From Palsa-601 sp052146895 (GTDB lineage Bacteria > Actinomycetota > Acidimicrobiia > Acidimicrobiales > Bog-793), in the NCBI GenBank assembly GCA_052146895.1, contig JBKQLZ010000006.1, positions 9,137-73,136 of the forward strand: a stretch of DNA of 64,000 nucleotides, in the 5' to 3' direction. The notes beneath the pieces were generated by a model. The model ran no database searches, had not been told where the DNA came from, and worked only from the letters and a program-made list of their open reading frames with translations. Shown in pieces: positions 41,307 to 51,400 of the stretch. The first letter of the stretch is position 1. Every line of letters starts with the position of its first letter. Made by a program: the position numbers and the translations under genes.

Positions 41307-42833
41307 CTACTTCGTCGTGCCCGCGAGCTCGAGACCGTCGGTGGGCGAGTTCGTGGGAGATTCCGTCGGCAAGTCCGTGGGCGAGTCCGTGAGGTTCGAG
41401 AGGGAAATCGGCACCTCGGTCGGGTAGTGGCCCGTGAGGCAAGCCCTGCAGTATCCCTGGCCCTCCTCGTCCGCCCCGACCGCGCTCATGAGGTTCGCGA
41501 GCGAGAGGTAGTCGAGAGAGTCCGCGCCGATGTGGGCGTTTACCTCCTCGACCGACATCCGGGCGGCGATCAGCTCGTCGCGATCAGGTGTGTCGATGCC
41601 GTAGTAGCAGGGCCACTGGAAGGGCGGAGACGAGATCCGCAGGTGCACCTCGGCCGCGCCGGTGTCCCGCAGCATCTTGACGAGCTGGCGGGTGGTGGTG
41701 CCTCGCACGATCGAGTCGTCGACGACGATGAGACGCTTGCCGGCGATCGTGGCCCGGAGAGGATTGAGCTTGCGCCTCACCCCGAGTGCCCGCGCCTCTT
41801 GGGTCGGAGCGATGAACGTCCGCCCGATGTACCGGTTCTTCACGAGACCCTGACCGTAAGGCACGCCGCTCACCTCGGAGTATCCCTCCGCGGCGGTGAC
41901 ACCAGAGTCCGGCACGCCGATCACGAGATCTGCCTCGACCGGATGCTGGGTGGCGAGCAGCTCCCCCATCCGCCGGCGCACGGAGTACACCTCGCGGTTG
42001 CGCAGACGTGTGTCCGGCCGGGCGAAGTAGACGAACTCGAACACGCAGAGCCGGGCGTCCCGCGCCTCGCCGAAGGGCCAGAGCGACCGCGGCCCTGAGG
42101 CATCGATCACCACCATCTCCCCCGGCTCGATCTCCCGTACGAACTCGGCGCCGCAGACGTCGAGGGCCGGCGACTCCGAGGCGATGATCCACCCCGTCCG
42201 CAGCTCGCCCTCCACCTCGTAGTCGAGCCTTCCCAGGCACAGCGGTCGAAACCCATGCGGATCCCGCACCGCAATCAGATTCTCGGCATCGATCAACCCG
42301 AACGAGAACGCCCCCTCGATCCGCGGCAGGACGTCTTCGAGCGCTCTGAGCAACTGCTCGGCGGGGTAATCCGCCACGATCCCGGACTCGTCGTCCAGCT
42401 CGGGCTCAGGCGCGAAATGTCGCGCGAGCAGCTCGGCCACGAGGTCGCTGTCCGAGGTGAGCACCCCGAGCATGCCCGCTTCCGCTGCGAGCTTCTCCGT
42501 GTTAGTGAGGTTGCCGTTGTGCCCGAGCGCGAAGCCCGCTGGACCGACAGAGCGGTAGACCGGCTGGGCGTTGTGCCAGGTGCTCGAGCCCGTCGTCGAG
42601 TACCGGGTGTGCCCGAGGGCGAGGTCTCCCTGCAGAGGCGAGAGGGTGCGCTCGTCGAACACGGCCGCGACGAGCCCCATGTCCTTTGCCACCGTGATGG
42701 TGTCGCCGTCGCTCACGGCCATGCCGCAGGACTCCTGCCCGCGGTGCTGCAATGCGAACAACCCGTCGAATGTGAGCTGGGCAACATGGGCACCCGGCGC
42801 ATAGACGCCGAAGACCCCACACGCCTCCTTCAC
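41307..42833 (-). CDS. purF: Amidophosphoribosyltransferase
   Basis: Catalyses the first step of purine synthesis, PRPP plus glutamine to phosphoribosylamine. The 508-residue protein starts at GTG 42833 with MKEACGVFGVYAPG, a short propeptide before the Ntn nucleophile Cys5. It has the glutaminase residues RYSTTGSS and HNGNLTN, and the C-terminal PRPP loop LIVVDDSIVRGTTTRQL. Cysteine pairs typical of Fe-S class PurF are not evident in full. The C-terminus has an unusual tail with four TDSPT-like repeats (from 12-bp DNA units near 41337-41394). Divergent from the PHP gene. Confidence 0.95.
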   Translation of the reverse strand: MKEACGVFGVYAPGAHVAQLTFDGLFALQHRGQESCGMAVSDGDTITVAKDMGLVAAVFDERTLSPLQGDLALGHTRYSTTGSSTWHNAQPVYRSVGPAGFALGHNGNLTNTEKLAAEAGMLGVLTSDSDLVAELLARHFAPEPELDDESGIVADYPAEQLLRALEDVLPRIEGAFSFGLIDAENLIAVRDPHGFRPLCLGRLDYEVEGELRTGWIIASESPALDVCGAEFVREIEPGEMVVIDASGPRSLWPFGEARDARLCVFEFVYFARPDTRLRNREVYSVRRRMGELLATQHPVEADLVIGVPDSGVTAAEGYSEVSGVPYGQGLVKNRYIGRTFIAPTQEARALGVRRKLNPLRATIAGKRLIVVDDSIVRGTTTRQLVKMLRDTGAAEVHLRISSPPFQWPCYYGIDTPDRDELIAARMSVEEVNAHIGADSLDYLSLANLMSAVGADEEGQGYCRACLTGHYPTEVPISLSNLTDSPTDLPTESPTNSPTDGLELAGTTK

Positions 42834-42926
42834 GCGGCCATTCTGCCACCTTGCGTGTCCACATCGGGCCACGATCACATACGCCCAGTACGCTGCGGCG
42901 GAGGCGGCGGCGGATAAGGAGAACCG

Positions 42927-43766
42927 GTGATCGATCTGCACACCCACTCGACTTGCTCGGACGGATCCGACCCCCCGGGTCGGGTCGTGGAGCTCGCGGT
43001 CGCAGCTGGGTGCAGCGCGGTAGCCCTCACGGACCACGATGGCCTCTCGGGAATAGACGAGGCCCGCCGGGTTGCCGAGGACGCAAGGATCACGTTCGTC
43101 CCCGGTTGTGAGGTCTCCTGCAAGTTCTCGCCGGGGACGATGCACGTGCTCTGTTACTTCGCAGAGCCCGGCGAGGGGCCACTGCAGTCGCAGCTCGAAC
43201 GTCTGCGGGACGACCGGGTCAACCGCAACGCTCGGCTCGTCGAACGACTGAACGAGCTCGGGATCGCGCTCACGCTCGAGGACGTCGAGGCTGAGACGGA
43301 CGGCTCCACGCTCGGGCGGCCCCACTTCGCGGCGGCTCTTGTGAAGAAGGGAGTCGTCGAGAGCTACCAGGACGCCTTCGACAACCTGCTCGCCAAGGGT
43401 GGGCCTGCATATATCCCGAAGGCCTTCATCTCACCCGACACGACGATCGCGGCAGCTCACGGCTCGGGAGCGCTCGCCGTACTTGCCCACCCGCTCTCAC
43501 TCGGGCTCGAGCCCGCGGAGCTCGAGCGCACCATCTCCGAGCTCGCCGAGGCCGGGCTCGCAGGTCTCGAGTGCTGGTACGGGCGCTACAGCACCGAGGA
43601 GCGCCACGGCCTCCTCGCGATCGCCAAGCGGTATCGCCTGGCGGCGACCGGCGGGTCAGACTTCCACGGGACGTTCAAACCCGATCTCTCGGTCGGATCA
43701 GGCAAGGGGGACCTCGAAGTGCCCGACTCTGCACTGGAAGAACTCGTTGCGAGGCGGTCGTCATGA
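42927..43766 (+). CDS. PHP-domain phosphoesterase (TrpH/YciV type)
   Basis: A 279-residue metal-dependent phosphoesterase. Metal ligands are the HTHSTCSDGSD motif at the N-terminus, LTDHDGLSG, the GRPHFAAAL segment, LAHPLSLG and a terminal GGSDFHG. Relatives hydrolyse 5'-nucleotides or 3',5'-nucleoside bisphosphates. It starts with an AAGGAGAACCG site before GTG 42927, and its stop overlaps the GH3 start (ATGA), an odd coupling of a nucleotidase to a glycosidase. Confidence 0.9.
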   Translation: MIDLHTHSTCSDGSDPPGRVVELAVAAGCSAVALTDHDGLSGIDEARRVAEDARITFVPGCEVSCKFSPGTMHVLCYFAEPGEGPLQSQLERLRDDRVNRNARLVERLNELGIALTLEDVEAETDGSTLGRPHFAAALVKKGVVESYQDAFDNLLAKGGPAYIPKAFISPDTTIAAAHGSGALAVLAHPLSLGLEPAELERTISELAEAGLAGLECWYGRYSTEERHGLLAIAKRYRLAATGGSDFHGTFKPDLSVGSGKGDLEVPDSALEELVARRSS

Positions 43767-46210
43767 TCGGCTCGCGCGTCGAGGCGGTCCTTGCCGAGCT
43801 CGACCTGGATGAGAAGATCCGGCTTCTCGCGGGGCGCGACTACTGGCACACGTACGAGATCGAGCGAGTCGGGCTCGAGTCCGTGCAGGTCTCAGACGGC
43901 CCGGTCGGGGTGAGGGGCGAGCGGACCGTCGGCACCGTCTCGATCTCGTTCCCCTGCGGTACCGCGATCGGAGCTACGTTCGACCCGGATGCGGCAGCTG
44001 ACCTCGCGGACGCGCTCGCGGACGAGTGCTTCGACAAGGGCGCGCGAGTCCTTCTCGGCCCGACGATCAACCTGCAACGGCACCCGCTCGGTGGCCGGCA
44101 CTTCGAGTGCTATGCCGAGGACCCGATCCTCACGGCCGACCTTGCCGTCGCGTACGTGAAGGCACTGCAGTCACGGGGTGTCGCGGCGACGATCAAGCAC
44201 TTCATCGCGAACGACTCGGAATTCGAGCGGCACACGATCAGCTCCGAAGTGGACGACCACGTGCTGCGAACGCTCTACCTCGTGCCCTTCGAGGAGGCGG
44301 TCATCGAAGGTGGCGCCTGGGCGGTCATGTCCTCCTACAACCGGATCAACGGCACGTACGCCGCCGAGCACGAGCCGCTGCTGCAAGGGGTGCTCCGGGA
44401 CGAATGGTCCTTCGACGGCTTGGTGATGTCGGACTGGTTCGGCACACAGAGCACCGTGCCCTCTGCGCTCGCCGGCCTCAACCTCGAGATGCCCGGGCCG
44501 GCAATGCACTACGGCAAACGGCTCGCGGAAGCCGTTGCAGCTGGGGAGATCCCCGAGGCAGTCATAACCGAGAGAGCGCGGCGGGTCATCCAGCTCGCTG
44601 AGCGCACCGGTGCCCTCGGCTCTTCGGGCCGGACGGGCCGAGAACCGCGCCGCACGTTGGCAGAGCGCCGGGAGCTATCCCGCGAGCTGGCCACGCGCTC
44701 TTTCGTTCTCCTTCGCAACGAAGTTCCCGCCGGCACAGGCGGGGCGGCGCTGCCCCTCGACCTGCCCTCCGGCGCGGTGCTTGCCGTGATCGGCCCCAAC
44801 GCCGCCATCACTGCGTCACAGGGCGGCGGAAGTGCACGCGTCAGCCCGGAGCACATCGTGTCGGTGCTCGACGGATTGCGGGCGGCCTACTCGCCCCTCG
44901 GCGTCGAGGTGGCCCACGAGATCGGCTGCGTGACGTGGGCCGAGACACCCGACCTCGATGTTCCCGCACGCCTCGAGTACTTCGCTCTCGCAACTGATGG
45001 ACCGCCCGGCGCGAGCTTCGAAGGACCCGTCCTCTACGACGAGTGGACCCCTCGCCCGCCGTTGCTGTGGCTCGGGCCACCGTTGCCACAGGTTCCCGAG
45101 CTCGGCTTCGGCGCGTTCGCCGTCCGGTGCTCCTCCGAGTTCACTCCCGAGCACACGGGAAGCTACGAGTTCTCGCTCGCCCAAGCCGGTACGGCCCGCT
45201 TGCTCATCGACGGCGAGTTGGTGGTGGAGGGGTCGGTCGAGAGGGGGAAGCGTTTCTTCGGGTTTGCTTCCGCCGAAGCCACCGGGTTCGTCGACCTCAT
45301 CAGCGGCGAGAGCTGCGAGGTGCGCGTCGAGTACGAGGTGACTCCCGGGTCGCCCGTGGCGGGCGTCTTCATCGGGGTCCGGCCCCCGCTGCCCGAAGCC
45401 GATGAGTTGATCGCGCGGGCGGTTGCCCTTGCCGAGCGGGCGGATGCCGTCGTGTGCGTGGTCGGGACGACGCCTGAGTGGGAGACCGAGGGCCACGACC
45501 GCGAAGCGATGGACCTGCCGGGACGCCAGGACGACCTGGTGGCCGCGGTCTCCGAGGCCAACCCGAGGACGATCGTGCTCGTGAACGCCGGTTCGCCGGT
45601 CACCATGGACTGGGCTCTTCTCCCCGCCGCGATACTGCAGATCTGGTTCGGTGGCGAGGCCGTCGGCACCGCGGTCGCTGACGTCCTGCTCGGCGCGAAG
45701 GAGCCGGGCGGGCGGCTGTCGCACACGGTGCCGGTGCATATCGAAGACTGCCCGGCGTTCCCGTACTACCCAGGCGCCGACGGCAAGGTGAGCTACGGCG
45801 AGGGTCTGCTCATCGGTCACCGTCACTACGCGACGACCGGGACCGTGCCCCGCTACTGGTTCGGCCACGGCCTCGGGTACACGAGCTTCGGTCTAGGGCA
45901 CCCGGCGGTCGAGAGGCACCAAACTGGCGCTCGGGTCTCGGCGACCATCACCAACGAGGGCGCTCGCAAGGGCGCCGCCACACTTCAGGCATATGTGGCT
46001 CCCGTCGACCGGGCCGAGGGCGAGCCGGCTCTTCAGTATGTCGGTTCGTCCCGGCACGAGCTCGACGCCGGCGGGTCGGTGGGCGCTGTCATCGAGATAT
46101 CGAGGCGGCGGCTCGGGCGGCTACACCCTGGCCGCTACCGGCTGCTGGTCGGTTGGAGCGCTGACCCCGCCACCCACGAGCTCGCAGGCGAGCTCAGGAT
46201 CGAGGGGTGA
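43763..46210 (+). CDS. Glycoside hydrolase family 3 with PA14 insertion
   Basis: An 815-residue beta-glucosidase-type enzyme. The N-terminal TIM barrel carries KHFIANDSEFER and the nucleophile Asp224 in LVMSDWFGT. The second alpha/beta domain is split by a PA14 domain (about 430-560; FTPEHTGSYEFSLAQAGTARL), then continues AVVCVVGTTPEWETEGHDRE with the likely acid/base region. A C-terminal fibronectin-III-like domain ends near GELRIEG. There is no signal peptide, so it is cytoplasmic and acts on imported oligosaccharides. Its final 17 bp overlap the convergent next gene. Confidence 0.92.
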   Translation: MIGSRVEAVLAELDLDEKIRLLAGRDYWHTYEIERVGLESVQVSDGPVGVRGERTVGTVSISFPCGTAIGATFDPDAAADLADALADECFDKGARVLLGPTINLQRHPLGGRHFECYAEDPILTADLAVAYVKALQSRGVAATIKHFIANDSEFERHTISSEVDDHVLRTLYLVPFEEAVIEGGAWAVMSSYNRINGTYAAEHEPLLQGVLRDEWSFDGLVMSDWFGTQSTVPSALAGLNLEMPGPAMHYGKRLAEAVAAGEIPEAVITERARRVIQLAERTGALGSSGRTGREPRRTLAERRELSRELATRSFVLLRNEVPAGTGGAALPLDLPSGAVLAVIGPNAAITASQGGGSARVSPEHIVSVLDGLRAAYSPLGVEVAHEIGCVTWAETPDLDVPARLEYFALATDGPPGASFEGPVLYDEWTPRPPLLWLGPPLPQVPELGFGAFAVRCSSEFTPEHTGSYEFSLAQAGTARLLIDGELVVEGSVERGKRFFGFASAEATGFVDLISGESCEVRVEYEVTPGSPVAGVFIGVRPPLPEADELIARAVALAERADAVVCVVGTTPEWETEGHDREAMDLPGRQDDLVAAVSEANPRTIVLVNAGSPVTMDWALLPAAILQIWFGGEAVGTAVADVLLGAKEPGGRLSHTVPVHIEDCPAFPYYPGADGKVSYGEGLLIGHRHYATTGTVPRYWFGHGLGYTSFGLGHPAVERHQTGARVSATITNEGARKGAATLQAYVAPVDRAEGEPALQYVGSSRHELDAGGSVGAVIEISRRRLGRLHPGRYRLLVGWSADPATHELAGELRIEG

Positions 46211-46637
46211 GGTCGAGATCGCGCGGCGGGTCCTGCGGAACCGTCCAGACGAGGAAGCCTTTGTCGAACTCTTCGTGGTACCTGTTCGTGGCCTCGACGA
46301 CCGTCTCGAAGACGGCGTCGAAACGGTCCCAGTCCTCAGCCTCGACGACGCTTCGCAAGCTCGCCATCTCCTCGTCGATGAAGCGCAGCATCGAGGCGGT
46401 GTACTTCGGCCGGACGATCACCGCGCCCTTCATGATCTTGGTCGCCTCGGAGAGCTGATACCGGGCGAGCGGGCGGTTGCGCGCCTTGCCTGCGTGGTAG
46501 CACTTCCACATCCGGTCGGAGACCTCGACCATGAGGCGAGCCATTCCCGGCTGGATCCCCGCAAGCTCGTCGAGGGTGAGCTCCGCCTTCCCGTTGTCGA
46601 CGATGTGGGTGTGATCGCTTGCCGGCTCTGTTGCCAT
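46194..46637 (-). CDS. Conserved-looking helical protein, unknown function
   Basis: A 147-residue protein. It is mostly helical, with ELAGIQPGMARLMVEVSDRM near residues 25-45, a long amphipathic stretch and a C-terminal HEEFDKGFLVWTVPQDPP. Histidines and acidic residues are spread in helices in a way that could bind a metal, but I do not recognise the family. ATG 46637 is chosen because the upstream frame is antisense to another gene. It overlaps the 3' end of the GH3 gene convergently. Confidence 0.65.
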   Translation of the reverse strand: MATEPASDHTHIVDNGKAELTLDELAGIQPGMARLMVEVSDRMWKCYHAGKARNRPLARYQLSEATKIMKGAVIVRPKYTASMLRFIDEEMASLRSVVEAEDWDRFDAVFETVVEATNRYHEEFDKGFLVWTVPQDPPRDLDLTPRS

Positions 46638-46666
46638 GGGCGAAAAGCTATCGAAGCGCGGCGGGC

Positions 46667-47893
46667 TCACCCGCACCCGACGAGAGGAGCGAGCACGAGG
46701 AGCACTGCGAGCGCGGCGACTGCTGCGGGCATCACGACTCGCAGTCCCATGCGGAAGAACACCCCGGCTCTCACTGGGGCTCCGAGGCGGCGCATCGAGT
46801 CGACCCACAGGAGAGTCGAGAGTGAGCCCGTGATGAGCAGGCCGGGGCCGGCGTTGACGCCCAGGAGGATTGGCCACAGCTGACACGATGCCCTGCCACC
46901 TGCGCCCGCGGCGGAAGGCAGCGCCACGAGCAGCGCTGGCAGGTTGTTCACGACGTTGGCACCGCCCGCGCTCGCAGCAGCCGCCCGCATCATGGCAAGC
47001 GGGCCGGAGCCGCCGAGGAGCGCGCTCAGGTCGACGCCCTCGACTGCGGCCGTGGCCAGCACGCCCAGTCCGGCGGCCACGAGCGCCGTCTCCCATGGGA
47101 CGGATCGGAACGGGACGCTCCTCGAGGCGGCAACAAGGATGACGTCTGCACCAAGCGCCACCTCCCAAGCCCGCACGCCGATCGCAGGGCCCGCCAAGAA
47201 ACCGGCGAGGACCAACGCGACCACGACCGACCCACCTAGGAGGACGCGACCGTCGCGGGCGGTCTTCCGGTCAGGCGGGGTCTCTGGTTCCTCGGCAGCC
47301 GGCAGGTCGCCCGCCGTTCGGGTCGCCGGCCGGTAGCACGAGTACCCGACTGCGCACGCGACCACAGCGGGGGCGCCGAGGTGCTCGAACCACTCGAGCG
47401 GGCCGATCCCGAACCTGGCGGTCGCGATCAGGTTGGTGAGGTTCGACACGGGCAAGAAGGACGACGCCAGCAAGGCGAGCACTACCGGTTGGAAGCAGAC
47501 GAACCGACGAGGGAGCCCGTGGCGCGTCGCGATCCTGAAATAGAGCGGCGTGAGCAGCACGACGGCTGCGTCCAGATTCAAGACCGCAACCGTCCCCGTG
47601 CCTAGGAGCCACAGCCCGGGGATCAGCCAACGGCCGTTCCCGAAGCTATCGGCAAGCTGTTCGAAGTAACCGAGGCGGTCGAGCAGCACCGCGAGCGGGA
47701 TGGCGGTCAGCAAGAAGGCAAGCGGATCGAGGAGCGGGCTCACGGCGTGTCCTGTCTCGTGCCACGAGACCAGTCCCGACACAACGGCAATGGCGACGCA
47801 GGCGACGGGCGCCGCAAAGGCGGGGATCCGTCTCGGTCTGAGCGTGGCGCCCGCGACTGCGACTAGGAGCAGAGCCAGCCGGGCGACCGTCAC
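46667..47893 (-). CDS. ArsB/NhaD-like (ion transporter superfamily) membrane protein
   Basis: A 408-residue protein with about eleven membrane helices. Features typical of the ArsB/CitM ion transporter superfamily are seen: LNLDAAVVLLTPLYFRIATR, LPVSNLTNLIATARF (re-entrant loop) and a second half ANVVNNLPALLVALP, then WPILLGVNAGPGLLITGSL. It may export arsenite or exchange Na+/H+ or organic anions. Start GTG 47893 overlaps the upstream GNAT stop by 4 nt. Confidence 0.85.
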   Translation of the reverse strand: MTVARLALLLVAVAGATLRPRRIPAFAAPVACVAIAVVSGLVSWHETGHAVSPLLDPLAFLLTAIPLAVLLDRLGYFEQLADSFGNGRWLIPGLWLLGTGTVAVLNLDAAVVLLTPLYFRIATRHGLPRRFVCFQPVVLALLASSFLPVSNLTNLIATARFGIGPLEWFEHLGAPAVVACAVGYSCYRPATRTAGDLPAAEEPETPPDRKTARDGRVLLGGSVVVALVLAGFLAGPAIGVRAWEVALGADVILVAASRSVPFRSVPWETALVAAGLGVLATAAVEGVDLSALLGGSGPLAMMRAAAASAGGANVVNNLPALLVALPSAAGAGGRASCQLWPILLGVNAGPGLLITGSLSTLLWVDSMRRLGAPVRAGVFFRMGLRVVMPAAVAALAVLLVLAPLVGCG

Positions 47894-48342
47894 GCGCCGT
47901 GAGGGCCCGGGAGCCAGCGATAGGTGACCCAGCCATCGACCGGTCGAGCACCGAGAGAGTCGTAAAAGCCAGCTGCGTCCGTGTTCCAAGTGAGAACGTT
48001 CCACTCGACTCGCCCACTCGTCAGCCCCCGGAGCGCGTCGAGCAACGCTCGGCCGTACCCGGCGCCGCGATGATCCGGCCGCACGAAGAGATCCTCGAGC
48101 CACAGCCCCGACGTACCAAGGAACGTCGAGAAACTCTCGAAGTACAACGCGAACCCCGCCACCTCACCATCGTCGGTCTCGGCGAGCAGAACGCTCGGCA
48201 CTGCGCCGTCCCCGAAGAGTGCCTCCTGCAGCCCCGCTTCTTCCCAGACCACCTCGTGCGCAAGGTGCTCGTACTCGGCCAGCTCGCGAATCAGGCTCGC
48301 GACGACATGGGCGTCGGCGGGCTCTGCTCGGCGTATCGGCAT
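47890..48342 (-). CDS. GNAT acetyltransferase, diamine/spermidine type
   Basis: A 150-residue protein close to the diamine acetyltransferase pattern: LIRELAEYEHL near residue 17, LYFESFSTFLGTSGLWLEDL as strands 4-5, FVRPDHRGAGYGRALLDAL as the acetyl-CoA motif and a C-terminal WNVLTWNTDAAGFYDSLGA with the conserved Tyr. Substrate may be polyamines or another amine. Translationally coupled to the ArsB-like gene downstream. Confidence 0.88.
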   Translation of the reverse strand: MPIRRAEPADAHVVASLIRELAEYEHLAHEVVWEEAGLQEALFGDGAVPSVLLAETDDGEVAGFALYFESFSTFLGTSGLWLEDLFVRPDHRGAGYGRALLDALRGLTSGRVEWNVLTWNTDAAGFYDSLGARPVDGWVTYRWLPGPHGA

Positions 48343-48419
48343 GGAGCAAGACTAGGAACAGCGGCGAGACTCGCGCTACGCGTTGACTGCTCTGCGGGCG
48401 GTTGCTAGACACCCTTGTC

Positions 48420-51400
48420 ATGAAGCTCTCTCGAGTAATAGCCGGTGCCCTACCGCTGTTCGCCATCTTGCCAGCGAGCGCTGCGCTCGCGGCTTCCGCG
48501 AGCACCTACGGGAACCGCCTCGCAGAGATCGCCGCTCGACCGAGCTTGCCTGCGCACACCGTCATGATCGGGAACGTCCGGACGTCGATGGAGATCTCCG
48601 GCGCGCTCGGCCTTCGCTCGCGAGATCAAACGGGCCTCGCCCGCTTCCTAGCCGAGGTGACGGACCGGACCTCGCCGGAGTTCCACCAGTACCTGACGAG
48701 GAGCGAGTTCGCGAACCGCTTCGGCGCCTCGGAATCAGCTGTCAGCGCAGTGACACGAGTGCTTCGGTCCGACGGGTTGCACCCGGCCGTGTCGTCGAAC
48801 AGGATCCTCGTCACCTTCCATGGGGACGCCGCGAACATCGAGAGGGCGTTTCGGACGGGGTTGGCTGATTTTCGTTTCTCCAATGGGCGCACCGGTTGGG
48901 GCACGACGTCAGCGGCTCGCTTGCCTGCGGGGATCGCCCGCAGCGTGTCGGGTGTCGTAGGGCTCGATGACCTCGTGCACATGTCGAGCGGCATCGAGAA
49001 GGCGCCCCGCGTGGCGCGTGGGGCCGTAAAGGCGTCAGCGCTCCCGAAAGCTTCTCCCGGAGCGCCGTCGGCGTGCGGCAGCGCCAACGCGCAGGCGGAC
49101 TACGGCGGCGTGACCGCTGATCAGCTCGCGCACGCTTATGGCGTGGACGGGCTCTACGCGACCGGTGACCTCGGCGGGGGCCAGACAGTCGACATCTTCG
49201 AGCTCGAGCCCTTCTTGATGAGCGACATAGCCGCCTACGACAAGTGCTACTTCGGGACGAGCGAGACCAACAGCACCCACGTCTCGGTCACCGAGGTCGA
49301 CGGGGGCGCCGGTACAGGTCCGGGCTTTGGCGAGGCGGCACTTGACGTCGAGGACGTGTCGACGATCGCGCCAGACGCCGAGATACACGTGTACGAAGGC
49401 CCGAACACGACGTTCGGTTCGCTGGACGCCTACAACGCCATCGCGACCGCGGACAACGCCCGCGTCGTCAGCACGAGCTGGGGCCTGTGCGAGTCGGCGT
49501 TCCAGTCGGGCTCCCCCGGGACTCAGGAAGTGGAGAGCGAGATATTCGCCGAGACCGCGGCGCAGGGTCAGTCCGTCTTCGCCGCCGCCGGCGACGACGG
49601 CTCCGACGACTGTGCCAACCAGGCGCCTACGCCTGTCGCCAACGAGCTCTCGGCAGATGACCCAGGCACCCAGCCCTACGTCACCTCGGTCGGTGGCACC
49701 ACCTTCACCGACATCACCGAGCCCCCCACAGAGCAGGTCTGGAACGACGGCAACGACTGGGGCGCAGGTGGCGGCGGCATCTCCGACACCTGGGCCGAGC
49801 CGTCCTGGCAGGCCGAGGCCACAGTGGCTGGGATCGCGAACGGTGCGGGGACCGGTGAGCAGCCGTGCTCTGACGACCCGAGCGGCGTGGGCACGGCCTA
49901 CAACCTGGCAGGTGTCGACACGACGTTGCCATCCGGCACCCCGTGCCGGATGGTTCCCGACGTGACGGCGCTGGCGGACGAGTTCACCGGGATCACGTCG
50001 TACTGGGACGGCGAGATGAGCACGGTCGGTGGGACGTCGTCGTCGACGCCCCTGTGGGCTGCGATGACAGCCGACATGGATGCTTCGTCGTTTTGCGATG
50101 GGACGACGTTGGGTTTCGTGAGCCCGTTGCTGTACGACGTCGCTTCTTCCAGCACGTCTGACTACGCGCACGCCTTCAACGACATCACTGTCGGCAACAA
50201 CGACAGCCTCGGTGTGGGCGACGGGACCGACTTCCCGGCTGGGACCGGGTATGACCTCGCCTCAGGGCTGGGCTCGCCGAAGATCACCAACCCCGACGGT
50301 GACCCCGGCTTGGCGCAACAGGCGTGTGCGATGGTGCAGGACTCGAGCAACCCGCCGATCGTCTCTACTGTCTCCCCCTCCTCAGGGACGAACCAGGGCG
50401 GCACGAGCGTGACGATCACAGGCAACAACTTCGGCACAGCAGCTGGTGGCGTCTATGTCGGGACTCAGGCGGCGACGGTGGTCAGCTGGTCGTCGACCTC
50501 GATCTCGATCGTCACGCCGACCTACAACGCCCCACAGGGGACGGTGCTGCCGGCAGGAGGCACCGCACCCGTGACCGTCGTGACGACAGACCCCGAACGA
50601 TCGAGCTCACTCAACCCCACGAACAGCGTCTTCCACTATCTCGGTTATGCCGGCGGGACCACGCCGGTGGTCGACTACGTCGGCCCGACCGCGGGTAACG
50701 CCGCTGGTGGGTACGCAGTGGACATCGTCGGCTCAGGCTTCACAGGCGCCACGAGGGTCACCTTCGGCGGCGTGGAGGCCACGAGCCAGATCGACGTGAA
50801 CGACAGCAACATCACCGCGACCGTCCCGGCTGAGACCGGGGCAACGGCGTGCGCGTTCCCGAGCAACAGCTCGGTCTGCCAAGTCGAGGTGCGGGTGACC
50901 ACTCCTGCCGGTACCTCGGCCGAGGACACGATCCTTCCCTCTTACTCGGGCGCGATCGAATTCGAGCCGGACGAGGTCATCTACTACACACCGGGCACTG
51001 AGGTCGTCGCTGCTGCGTCCGAGTTCGACTACGCCCCGACTCCCGACGTGACCTCGGTCACACCCAAGTACGGTGCCGAAGAGGGTGGATCGACCGAGGA
51101 CATCCACGGGACGGGATTCAACGTCCTCACGTACTTCTGGACGGATTTCGGGCCGGTCGGTCCGCAGTCGAGTCAGGACTTCTTCAACCTGTCGATCACG
51201 CCGACCGACCTGTTCATCGTCAACAGCGGTGACGAGTTCCTCTCGGGACCGACGACAGAGCCCCTGGCTCAAGCGGTCACCATCGTCACCGCCGGAGGCC
51301 CTTACCTCGTCCCGAGCGACTTGTTCGCCCTGGCGGGACGGCCGACTGTGACAAGCCTTTCCACCCATGTCGGGACGACCGAAGGAGGCGGCACCCTCAC

